From positions 1 to 5,052 of the forward strand of contig CAMWMM010000378.1 of assembly GCA_947175285.1 (NCBI GenBank): a stretch of 5,052 nt of DNA. The letters are read 5' to 3'. Both the position numbers and the translations under genes were made by a program. Numbering within the stretch: the stretch's first letter is position 1; the number at the start of each line of letters is the position of its first letter. Source of the stretch: an uncultured Lachnospiraceae bacterium (GTDB taxonomy: Bacteria > Bacillota_A > Clostridia > Lachnospirales > Lachnospiraceae). Shown here one piece after another: positions 1 to 5,052 of the stretch. Below the pieces are notes generated by a model that was not told where the DNA came from, ran no database searches, and was given only the letters and a program-made list of their open reading frames with translations.

Positions 1-152
1 TCTATTGCCTGTCCATATTCCAACAATTTCTTTCCGCTTGAAAACTGTAATATTTCAATTTCCATATTTTTTTTATGAAAAAAATCTGATGCCATCACCT
101 TGATTTTATCAGACATATATTTCTCATCATCACAGATTGCAATGTGCAGCAT
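1..152 (-). CDS. Response regulator, LytTR/AgrA-like, N-terminal fragment (cut by window edge)
   Basis: This is the first 50 codons of a gene that continues beyond the left edge. The protein opens with MLHIAICDDE, the hydrophobic beta-1 strand followed by the paired acidic residues (Asp8, Asp9, Glu10) that bind magnesium in response-regulator receiver domains. A helix and a second strand follow (EIEILQFSSG, residues 31-40), as expected for a receiver. The phospho-acceptor aspartate would lie just past residue 50 and is not in the window. The 'IAICDDE' opening and the 'FSSGKKLLE' segment are typical of clostridial regulators carrying a C-terminal LytTR DNA-binding domain, but that domain is not visible, so the subclass is an inference. 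The ATG at 152 is supported by a near-perfect Shine-Dalgarno sequence. The gene lies 85 bases after the PII-like gene, behind a terminator, so it probably belongs to a separate unit. A partner histidine kinase is not visible. Confidence 0.85.
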   Translation of the reverse strand, partial: MLHIAICDDEKYMSDKIKVMASDFFHKKNMEIEILQFSSGKKLLEYGQAI

Positions 153-155
153 GTA

Positions 156-165
156 ATCACCTCCT
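156..165 (-). promoter_or_regulatory. Ribosome binding site of the response regulator
   Basis: Read on the minus strand the bases are AGGAGGTGAT, a ten-base match to the 16S rRNA anti-Shine-Dalgarno sequence. It sits 7 bases (counted from the GGAGG core) before the ATG at 152. This fixes the start and predicts strong translation initiation. Confidence 0.85.
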
Positions 166-183
166 AAAAAGGATTATTTTTAC

Positions 184-215
184 AAAAAAGGACAAAATGA
201 ACTAACATTTTGTCC
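184..215 (-). terminator. Intrinsic terminator after the PII-like gene
   Basis: On the minus strand a perfect 10-bp stem (GGACAAAATG and CATTTTGTCC) encloses a 6-base loop (TTAGTT). It is followed directly by six T residues (184-189). The stem begins about 22 bases after the stop codon of the PII-like gene and is oriented to end the glnA-DUF1538-PII transcript. The stem is rather AT-rich, so some read-through is possible. In the other direction there is no T-run after the stem, so it should not act on plus-strand transcripts. Confidence 0.85.
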
Positions 216-237
216 CTCCTGAATGCTTCATTAAATA

Positions 238-933
238 TTAATCCAGTCCTACCACACCATCAACAGGCAGCGACATAACCATTCCCTGTGCCTTACTCTG
301 CATACCGCACTGCTGTCCGATTGCCTCCATGATTGCCTGTTTATCGTCTTTTGTGGCAAGGATAATAACCACTTCCCGTTCTTCCTGTACGCTGATTTTC
401 CAGAATTTCATTGCTTCGGCGCTTCCGATTCTTCTGCTGTGGAAAACAGTACCGCCGGAAGCTCCGACAGGTCTTGCCGCATTCATGACCTCTTCACTGA
501 ATCCCTGATTTACTATCGCCATAATCATATAATATTCGCTTCCTGCCATCCCTGTTTCATTCCTTTCCAATAATGTTCTGTTGACTTCCGGCTGTAATGA
601 ATCAATTAACTGAACAATATGTCCGCTGCCTCCGGAAAGTACAAGCGTAAATGCAATCCCGGTATTCGGCATGCCAAGATGCAGCTTTTTTTGCAGCTTG
701 GAAAGCATCTCTCCTGCAAACGCTTTGGGCATCATACTCATCAGTATATTTTTATCTACTCCGTCCAGTCCGAGCATATCCATAACTTCACTCGAAGCTG
801 TTCCCTGAGCATGAAAAAGATATTGCATCGGCACGTCTTCCTGATTAAATAAATCTACTGCTTTTTTTACCAGCTTTGGCGTAGCAATAAGAAATAATAT
901 TCGATACGACGCTTTTTTACGATTCGCTGTCAT
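238..933 (-). CDS. Tandem PII-like nitrogen regulatory protein (two PII domains in one chain)
   Basis: The 231-residue cytosolic protein is about twice the length of a GlnB/GlnK subunit (about 112 residues). It reads as two ferredoxin-like PII folds. Domain 1 (about 9-110) has strand YRILFLIAT, a helix, strand PMQYLFHAQG, a loop, strand KNILMSMMP, a helix, and strand GIAFTLVL. Domain 2 (about 133-231) has strand YYMIMAIVN, a helix, strand GGTVFHSRR, a T-loop-like stretch at 169-184, strand REVVIILAT, a helix, and the PII-like end GMVMSLPVDGVVGL. PII proteins sense ATP/ADP and 2-oxoglutarate and bind target enzymes or channels. The classical B-loop GDGK is absent here (domain 2 reads KAQGM), so ligand binding may differ, and the T-loop lacks the usual uridylylation tyrosine context. 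The ATG at 933 is chosen because GAGGAGG lies 9 bases upstream; a longer frame from 975 has no ribosome binding site and would overlap the gene before it. The start is only 4 bases after the DUF1538 stop, so the two are surely co-transcribed and probably act together. Confidence 0.8.
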   Translation of the reverse strand: MTANRKKASYRILFLIATPKLVKKAVDLFNQEDVPMQYLFHAQGTASSEVMDMLGLDGVDKNILMSMMPKAFAGEMLSKLQKKLHLGMPNTGIAFTLVLSGGSGHIVQLIDSLQPEVNRTLLERNETGMAGSEYYMIMAIVNQGFSEEVMNAARPVGASGGTVFHSRRIGSAEAMKFWKISVQEEREVVIILATKDDKQAIMEAIGQQCGMQSKAQGMVMSLPVDGVVGLD

Positions 934-937
934 CTGC

Positions 938-2464
938 TTAATCCTCCTCAAACTCAAAGATTTCATCCGCACCATCCGGGAATACTTCTACGCGCATTGC
1001 CGCTTCGTCCGCTTTCTTCAGTTTATATTGATATACCATTCCCATAATCTGAATAGCAATTAACGGCGTCAGCGCAACTAACGCTACTACTCCGAATGCA
1101 TCTGTCATTACATTGCCGCCGACAGCGTCACACGCACCCATACAAAGCGGCAGTAAAAAGGTTGTTGTCATCGGACCGCTCGCTACACCGCCGGAGTCGA
1201 AAGCAATACCGACAAACATTTTCGGAACAAACCTTGATAAAAGCAGTGCAGCCACATAACCGGGTATAATAATCCAGAAAATCGGCAGTCCTGTCAGGAC
1301 ACGCAGCATCGCCAGACCAACGCTGACAGATACGCCGATGGACATGCATCTGTTCATCGATTTTGCAGATACCGCTCCGTTTGATACATCCTCAACCTGA
1401 TGGTTTAACACTTGTATTGCCGGCTCTGCTTTTACAATATAGTAGCCAATCAGCATACCGATTGGCACTAACAGCCATTTCCAGCTTGCGGAAGCAATAT
1501 CGTTTCCAAGCGAAGAACCTACCGGCGCAAAACCGACATTAACACCGCACAGGAAAAGCACCAGACCAATATAGGTATAAATAAATCCCATCAGAACACG
1601 CTTTATCTGGCGTTTTAAATAACGGCGGCTGAGTAACTGGAAAATAACAAATACCGCAACAACCGGCAGCAGGGAAACCAGTACTTCCCGTATATAAGGC
1701 GGTACACTAATCAGAAATTCCCATACAACGTCCTGTGTTGTCGCCACATCCGCAACTACGGCAGCCGTATAGGCAGCCTGCGTCGGATGATAAAAACATC
1801 CCAAAAGCAATACTGCCAGAACAGGACCGACACTCGAAAGCGCTACCAGACCGAAGCTGTCGCTCGAAGCGTTTTTATCACCTCTGACCGATGCAAGGCC
1901 GACACCCATCGCCATAATAAACGGTACCGTCATAGGCCCCGTCGTCACACCGCCGGAATCAAATGCCACAGCCAAAAAATCTTTTTCAATCAATAATGAA
2001 ATCCCTATTAAAATAATATAGAGCACAATCAATATTGTGGAAAGATTAATCTGAAACAAGATTCTCACAATCGCCAGTGCAAGAAAAATACCAACGCCGA
2101 CCGCCACCGTCAAAATCAAAATTTGATTCGGAATGGAGGGAACCTGCCCTGCAAGCACCTGTAAATCAGGCTCGGAAATGGTAATAATGGCTCCCATGGA
2201 AAAACCAATCAGGCAAATCATCACAATTTGTCTTGTTTTTGATATTTGCACGCCGATACCTTCTCCAAGAGGCGTCATTGCTATTTCCGCTCCAAGCTGG
2301 AAAAAGCCCATGCCGATAACCAGCATAATGGCCCCGGTAATGAACATAAACATTGTTCCTAATTTGACCGGAACTAACAGAATGCTGAGCAGCATAACAA
2401 TTCCTGTTATCGGCAAAACCGCGGAAAGAGATTCCCATATTTTTTCTTTTAATTTCTGATTCAA
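938..2464 (-). CDS. DUF1538-family polytopic membrane protein, putative transporter with two internal repeats
   Basis: The 508-residue protein is very hydrophobic, with roughly 12-14 likely membrane segments (for example about 13-31, 38-58, 80-96, 114-137, 141-159, 204-224, 261-278, 290-308, 373-390, 394-410 and 456-478). It consists of two homologous halves. Each carries an EP..QVL motif (Glu98/Pro99 and Glu347/Pro348), an AFDSGGV..GPMT motif (from about 167 and 421), and a (S/T)D.FG motif followed by a hydrophobic segment (about 201 and 454). I recognise this as the DUF1538 family, which to my knowledge has no settled biochemical function. The repeat architecture suits an inverted- or parallel-repeat transporter. 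The C-terminus is short, cytosolic-looking and acidic (EIFEFEED). The gene sits 37 bases after glnA and 4 bases before the tandem PII gene, suggesting PII-controlled transport of a nitrogen compound; this is inference. It is not an Amt/AmtB protein. The TTG at 2464 is preferred over the GTG at 2471-2473, which lies inside the Shine-Dalgarno sequence. Confidence 0.82.
   Translation of the reverse strand: MNQKLKEKIWESLSAVLPITGIVMLLSILLVPVKLGTMFMFITGAIMLVIGMGFFQLGAEIAMTPLGEGIGVQISKTRQIVMICLIGFSMGAIITISEPDLQVLAGQVPSIPNQILILTVAVGVGIFLALAIVRILFQINLSTILIVLYIILIGISLLIEKDFLAVAFDSGGVTTGPMTVPFIMAMGVGLASVRGDKNASSDSFGLVALSSVGPVLAVLLLGCFYHPTQAAYTAAVVADVATTQDVVWEFLISVPPYIREVLVSLLPVVAVFVIFQLLSRRYLKRQIKRVLMGFIYTYIGLVLFLCGVNVGFAPVGSSLGNDIASASWKWLLVPIGMLIGYYIVKAEPAIQVLNHQVEDVSNGAVSAKSMNRCMSIGVSVSVGLAMLRVLTGLPIFWIIIPGYVAALLLSRFVPKMFVGIAFDSGGVASGPMTTTFLLPLCMGACDAVGGNVMTDAFGVVALVALTPLIAIQIMGMVYQYKLKKADEAAMRVEVFPDGADEIFEFEED
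943..949 (-). promoter_or_regulatory. Ribosome binding site that sets the PII-like start at 933
   Basis: Minus-strand GAGGAGG lies within the last codons of the DUF1538 gene, 9 bases before the ATG at 933. The alternative in-frame ATG at 975 has no comparable purine-rich site before it. Placement inside the upstream gene is consistent with translational coupling. Confidence 0.8.
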
Positions 2465-2469
2465 ACGTA

Positions 2470-2476
2470 CCACCTC
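2470..2476 (-). promoter_or_regulatory. Ribosome binding site that favours a TTG start for the DUF1538 gene
   Basis: Minus-strand GAGGTGG is followed after 5 bases by TTG at 2464. The upstream in-frame GTG (2473-2471) is itself part of this motif and has no purine-rich site before it. A nearby ATG (2478-2476) is out of frame. A TTG start could hold expression of this membrane protein below that of glnA. Confidence 0.65.
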
Positions 2477-2501
2477 ATACAGTTAATACTGAAAATTCTT
2501 T

Positions 2502-3932
2502 TTATAAATCATAATACATTTTAAACTCTGCCGGATTCGGAATCTGTTCCATTTTCTTTAATTCCGCACGTTTCCGCTCCAGCCAGATATCAATGAGTCT
2601 CTGCGGGAAGACGCCGCCCTTCGTCAGATAATCATGATCTGCCTCCAGTGCATCTAACGCCTCGCCCAATGATTTCGGAAGTCCTTTGATTTTTTTCTGT
2701 TCCTCCTCGGAAAGTGTATATAAATTGAAGTCGTAAGGTCCCCATCCGTTTTCCGCAGGGTCAATCTGTTTCTCAATACCGTCAAGCCCCGCCATCAAAA
2801 TTGCGGAATACGCATAATACGGATTTGCCGTTGCATCGGGATTTCTCAACTCAAATCTCTTCGTCTCCGGAGATTTTGCATACGCCGGAATTCGGATAAC
2901 CGCACTGCGGTTTGATGTAGCATAACCGACTGTAACAGGCGCTTCATATCCGGGAACCAGACGTTTGAACGAGTTCGTGGACGGATTGGTAAATGCACAT
3001 AAAGATGCAATATGTTTTAACAATCCTCCGATGAAATAGTGTGCCGTACGGCTGAGCCCTGAATAGCCGTTCTCATCATAGAATAACGGTTTCCCGTCTT
3101 TCATGAGCAGCATATGCACATGCAGACCGCTTCCTGCTTCCTGATAAATGGGTTTAGGCAGGAATGTTGCCGTCTTTCCCTCTCTCGCCGCCATATTTTT
3201 AATAATATATTTTGTAATCATCGTATTATCCGCCATCGTAGGCATATCCGCAAGTTCTACTTCTATTTCCATCTGCCCCGGACCGCCTACTTCATGATGA
3301 TGATATTTTACTTTAATTCCCCAGTCTTCCATCATCATACACATCCGGCTGCGCAAATCATATCCTACATCCTGCGGCGCCGCTACATGATATCCGCCTT
3401 TGCTGGGTACTTCATAACCGTTATTGCCCGGCACTTCCAGATTGCAGTTCCAATCAGCCTGTCTGGTATCCACCCAGTACCCGCAGCGCTTTGGCGTTAC
3501 TTCAAAACGGGTGCGGTCAAACAGATAAAACTCAAATTCCGGTCCGATTATCATCTGGTCTGCAATGCCGCTCTCTTTCATATATTCCATCGCTTTTAAG
3601 CTGACATTTTTGGGATATTGATCAAAGGGTGTATTTTCTCCCTTTCCAATAGTACATACATTACCGCACATCGTTAATGTCGGCACTTCCGCAAACGGGT
3701 CTACATAAGCAGTGTCCGGATCCGGTAAAAACACCATATCGCTTTTCTCAATCGGCGCATACCCGTAATTGGAACCATCAAAACCAATTCCATATGTAAA
3801 CGTATTCTCCCCAAACCGTTCCACCGGAATTGTAATGTGACGCCAGCGTCCGTCAATATCCGTCATTTTAAAATCAATCATACGGATTTGCTTTTCCTCA
3901 CATAGTTTCCTGATTTCTTTGCTTTTGTCCAT
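2502..3932 (-). CDS. glnA: Glutamine synthetase, type I (beta-like)
   Basis: This enzyme joins ammonium to glutamate using ATP to make glutamine, in the cytosol, normally as a dodecamer. The 476 residues show the family motifs in order: GFDGSNYG (50-57, ammonium-site Asp52), PEFEF (131-135, metal ligands Glu132 and Glu134), KGGY (178-181), HHHEV...GQMEIE (211-224, Glu214 and Glu222), GSGLHVH (267-273, His271), TNPSTNSFKRLVPGYEAPV (315-333, Arg324 and flap Glu330), NRSAVIRIP (341-349), and KRFELRNPD (358-366, Arg363). The length, the roughly 25-residue insert at about 145-175 absent from Bacillus GlnA (444 residues), and the YYDL end match the beta subtype. Tyr405 in NLYTL aligns with the adenylylated tyrosine of E. 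coli. One oddity is that the Asn264 position of the E. coli enzyme is Ala266 here. Ammonium-site and catalytic residues are otherwise kept, so true synthetase activity is likely. It is the first gene of the three-gene unit. Confidence 0.95.
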   Translation of the reverse strand: MDKSKEIRKLCEEKQIRMIDFKMTDIDGRWRHITIPVERFGENTFTYGIGFDGSNYGYAPIEKSDMVFLPDPDTAYVDPFAEVPTLTMCGNVCTIGKGENTPFDQYPKNVSLKAMEYMKESGIADQMIIGPEFEFYLFDRTRFEVTPKRCGYWVDTRQADWNCNLEVPGNNGYEVPSKGGYHVAAPQDVGYDLRSRMCMMMEDWGIKVKYHHHEVGGPGQMEIEVELADMPTMADNTMITKYIIKNMAAREGKTATFLPKPIYQEAGSGLHVHMLLMKDGKPLFYDENGYSGLSRTAHYFIGGLLKHIASLCAFTNPSTNSFKRLVPGYEAPVTVGYATSNRSAVIRIPAYAKSPETKRFELRNPDATANPYYAYSAILMAGLDGIEKQIDPAENGWGPYDFNLYTLSEEEQKKIKGLPKSLGEALDALEADHDYLTKGGVFPQRLIDIWLERKRAELKKMEQIPNPAEFKMYYDL

Positions 3933-3941
3933 ACACTTGTT

Positions 3942-3949
3942 ACCCCCTT
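3942..3949 (-). promoter_or_regulatory. Ribosome binding site of glnA
   Basis: Minus-strand AAGGGGGT lies 9 bases before the ATG at 3932. It supports this start, which also matches the expected N-terminus of the enzyme. Confidence 0.75.
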
Positions 3950-3969
3950 GTTTTTATAATATAGAATGC

Positions 3970-3990
3970 TGCGACTCTTCCACAGTTGCA
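3970..3990 (-). promoter_or_regulatory. Imperfect dyad in the glnA leader
   Basis: On the minus strand TGCAACT and AGTCGCA form an inverted repeat with one mismatch (6 of 7 pairs) around a 7-base centre, GTGGAAG. It falls between the predicted transcription start (about 3992) and the ribosome binding site. It could be a weak leader hairpin or a protein-binding site. No T-run follows, so it is not a terminator. It does not match any riboswitch that I recognise. Confidence 0.35.
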
Positions 3991-3998
3991 GTTATTAT

Positions 3999-4007
3999 AT
4001 TATAACA
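3999..4007 (-). promoter_or_regulatory. Extended -10 promoter for the glnA-DUF1538-PII unit
   Basis: The minus strand reads TGTTATAAT, a consensus -10 (TATAAT, 4004-3999) preceded by the extended TG motif (4007-4006). A second TATAAT overlaps it (3999-3994). No good -35 box lies at 16-18 bases, which is common for extended -10 promoters and for promoters that need an activator. It predicts a start near 3992 and a leader of about 60 bases. No terminator separates the upstream LysR gene, so read-through from that gene is also possible. Confidence 0.6.
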
Positions 4008-4027
4008 TAAAATGCTTATCTTCCGCA

Positions 4028-4924
4028 CTAATTACTTATTGCGGAGAGTTCTTTTATTTTTTCCATGAACTTTTCCGAAGCCTTGGAAAATATCTGATAC
4101 CTTTTCCATATAATACTCATGCCTGCTTCTCTTTGTGGAGAAAGCGGGCGAAAGCATAGAATACTGCTGCCGGAAGTGTTGATGATTTTATCAAATCCGA
4201 TTGCATAGCCTAATCCTTCCTCTACCATTAGTGAGGCATTGAAAAGCAAGTTATAGGTAGCGATAATTTCTATTTCGGAAATCTCACGTTTTATCCAAGA
4301 AGGCAAAGTTCCCTTATCAGCCTCCTGCCTTGAAATAATCAGCGGCTTATCCCACAAATCTTCCGGTGCAATCTCTTTTTTCGCAGCCAATGGAGAATCC
4401 TTCCGCATCAGTACGCCCCAAGTATCTTTATAAGGCAATGGTATTGAATTGTACTTGGTATGGTCTACGGGACCAAATACCATTCCAAAATCAATCAGTC
4501 CTTTGTCTAACTGCTCCAGCACAAATTCGGAATTTCCGCTGGCAATATGATAATGAATGCCGGGATATGCTTTATAAAGTTCCCGCGCAGCTTTTGCCAT
4601 AATGCGAATGGCATCGGTTTCACCTGTTCCAATATAAACATCACCGACAATGATTTGGTCGGAAAGGGAAATTTCCCGTTCGGTTTTCTGCACTAAATTC
4701 AAAATTTCCTCCGCTCTTTTTCTCAGAATCATTCCCTCTTCCGTAAGAGTAACTTTTCTGGAACCTTTTGTTCCGCGGATTAAAAGCTGTTTTCCTAATT
4801 CTTCTTCCAGCGCTTTTATCTGGGTAGAAAGAGTGGGCTGGGAAAGATGCAGCGATTCCGCTGCCCTTATAATGCTTTGCTCTCTTGCTACCGCAAGAAA
4901 ATATTGAAGTACACGCAATTCCAT
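4028..4924 (-). CDS. LysR-type transcriptional regulator
   Basis: The 298-residue protein has the usual family length and layout. The N-terminus MELRVLQYFLAVAREQS begins a winged helix-turn-helix, with the recognition region AAESLHLSQPTLSTQIKALE at about 21-40 and the wing near 47-65. A linker helix spans about 65-90. An effector-binding periplasmic-binding-protein-like domain runs from about 92 (IIVGDVYIGTGE) to the end, with the family segment LVEEGLGYAIGF-like at about 232-244 (MVEEGLGYAIGF). The ATG at 4924 is chosen because AAAGGTG lies 7 bases upstream; a longer frame from a GTG at 4948 would add residues not typical of the family. The regulator is on the same strand as glnA, 95 bases upstream, and its own promoter region faces a divergent promoter. 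It may control itself, the divergent gene, or the glnA unit. The effector cannot be deduced from the sequence. Confidence 0.93.
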   Translation of the reverse strand: MELRVLQYFLAVAREQSIIRAAESLHLSQPTLSTQIKALEEELGKQLLIRGTKGSRKVTLTEEGMILRKRAEEILNLVQKTEREISLSDQIIVGDVYIGTGETDAIRIMAKAARELYKAYPGIHYHIASGNSEFVLEQLDKGLIDFGMVFGPVDHTKYNSIPLPYKDTWGVLMRKDSPLAAKKEIAPEDLWDKPLIISRQEADKGTLPSWIKREISEIEIIATYNLLFNASLMVEEGLGYAIGFDKIINTSGSSILCFRPLSPQREAGMSIIWKRYQIFSKASEKFMEKIKELSAISN

Positions 4925-4931
4925 ATTCTCA

Positions 4932-4938
4932 CACCTTT
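4932..4938 (-). promoter_or_regulatory. Ribosome binding site that sets the LysR start at 4924
   Basis: Minus-strand AAAGGTG lies 7 bases before the ATG at 4924. This supports the shorter start that gives the canonical LysR N-terminus. Confidence 0.7.
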
Positions 4939-4965
4939 CACGGTTCACTTTATTCTGCTATTTTT

Positions 4966-4995
4966 AATATATCATAGTATTTGCATATGTTTCAA
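4966..4995 (-). promoter_or_regulatory. Promoter of the LysR gene
   Basis: The minus strand has TTGAAA (4995-4990, 5 of 6 to the -35 consensus), an 18-base spacer, and TATATT (4971-4966, 5 of 6 to the -10 consensus). This predicts a start near 4959 and a leader of about 35 bases before the ATG at 4924. Confidence 0.6.
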
Positions 4996-4999
4996 CTAT
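4985..4999. promoter_or_regulatory. Candidate LysR-type operator (T-N11-A dyad) over the LysR -35 box
   Basis: The 15 bases ATATGTTTCAACTAT have the ATA-N9-TAT dyad form, matching the T-N11-A pattern of LysR-family binding sites. The site covers the -35 box of the LysR promoter, where autorepression would be expected. The motif is short and AT-rich, so chance occurrence is a real possibility. Confidence 0.3.
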
Positions 5000-5013
5000 A
5001 CAAATTAATAATG

Positions 5014-5044
5014 CATAAGTATTGGCTATTAAACAAAGCTTATG
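5014..5044. repeat. Inverted repeat CATAAG / CTTATG in the divergent control region
   Basis: CATAAG (5014-5019) and CTTATG (5039-5044) form a perfect 6-bp inverted repeat, with a partial extension outward (ATGCATAAG against ATACATAAG, 8 of 9). The centre is 19 bases. The repeat brackets the spacer and -35 box of the predicted plus-strand promoter. A related palindrome, CATATG, lies at 4984-4989, 30 bases from the first arm. These may be operator half-sites. Confidence 0.3.
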
Positions 5045-5050
5045 TATAAT
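5022..5050 (+). promoter_or_regulatory. Divergent promoter reading out of the right edge
   Basis: The plus strand has TTGGCT (5022-5027, 4 of 6 to the -35 consensus), a 17-base spacer, and a perfect TATAAT (5045-5050). It points away from the LysR gene to a gene beyond the window. Divergent placement next to a LysR-type gene is the classical arrangement for a regulated target. Confidence 0.5.
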
Positions 5051-5052
5051 GT

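Noticed and set aside
238..975. Longer 245-codon reading of the PII-like gene, starting at 975 inside the DUF1538 gene
   Set aside because: There is no ribosome binding site before the ATG at 975, whereas GAGGAGG is ideally placed for the ATG at 933, and the extra residues are not part of the PII fold.
2133..2459. 108-codon plus-strand frame opposite the DUF1538 gene
   Set aside because: It mirrors the hydrophobic N-terminal half of the DUF1538 protein; no independent coding evidence was seen.
938..2464. Reading the membrane protein as an Amt-type ammonium channel because of its PII neighbour
   Set aside because: The repeated FDSGG..GPMT motifs and two-repeat layout are those of DUF1538, and I see no Amt signature sequences.
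2482..2493. Small inverted repeat (CAGT-ATTA-ACTG) between glnA and DUF1538 as a terminator or processing site
   Set aside because: The arms are only 4 bp with no T-run after them, so chance is the better explanation.
3114..3599. 161-codon open frame on the plus strand opposite glnA
   Set aside because: It is the antisense shadow of highly conserved glutamine synthetase codons, its product has no recognisable domain, and it lacks a convincing promoter.
3970..3990. Leader dyad as a riboswitch or attenuator for glnA
   Set aside because: It is too small, contains a mismatch, has no following T-run, and does not match the glutamine riboswitch or an ANTAR-type double hairpin that I could recognise; kept only as a weak dyad.

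Overview
The window looks like chromosomal DNA from a Gram-positive anaerobe, most likely a clostridial/Lachnospiraceae-type Firmicute. This is an inference from the strong AGGAGG-type ribosome binding sites, the fairly AT-rich spacers, the protein style, and a response regulator of the accessory-regulator type at the left edge. All five genes lie on the minus strand, so transcription runs from right to left in window coordinates. No tRNA, rRNA, CRISPR array, insertion sequence or other mobile element is visible.

From right to left, the layout is as follows. At 4949-5052 there is a short control region with a good promoter for the LysR-type regulator and a second, plus-strand promoter that points out of the window to an unseen divergent gene. 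The LysR-type regulator follows (4028-4924). A 95-base spacer (3933-4027) holds an extended -10 promoter, a small imperfect dyad and a strong ribosome binding site. Three tightly packed genes come next: a type I (beta-like) glutamine synthetase (2502-3932), a duplicated DUF1538-family membrane protein (938-2464) and a protein made of two PII-like signalling domains in tandem (238-933). The last two genes are separated by only 4 bases. A clear intrinsic terminator (184-215) closes this unit. Immediately behind it is the start of a LytTR/AgrA-like response regulator that runs off the left edge.

The core of interest is the three-gene unit. Glutamine synthetase makes glutamine from ammonium and glutamate. 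PII proteins classically report nitrogen and energy status and can gate a membrane channel (GlnK on AmtB). Here the membrane partner is not an Amt ammonium channel but an uncharacterised two-repeat DUF1538 protein, and the PII-like partner is a fused tandem that lacks the classical PII nucleotide-loop sequence. The simplest hypothesis is a nitrogen-responsive transport module in which the tandem PII protein controls the DUF1538 transporter and transport is coupled to glutamine synthesis. The transported substrate cannot be read from the sequence.

Three starts were chosen on ribosome-binding-site grounds and differ from the longest possible reading frames: TTG at 2464 for DUF1538, ATG at 933 for the PII-like gene, and ATG at 4924 for the LysR gene.
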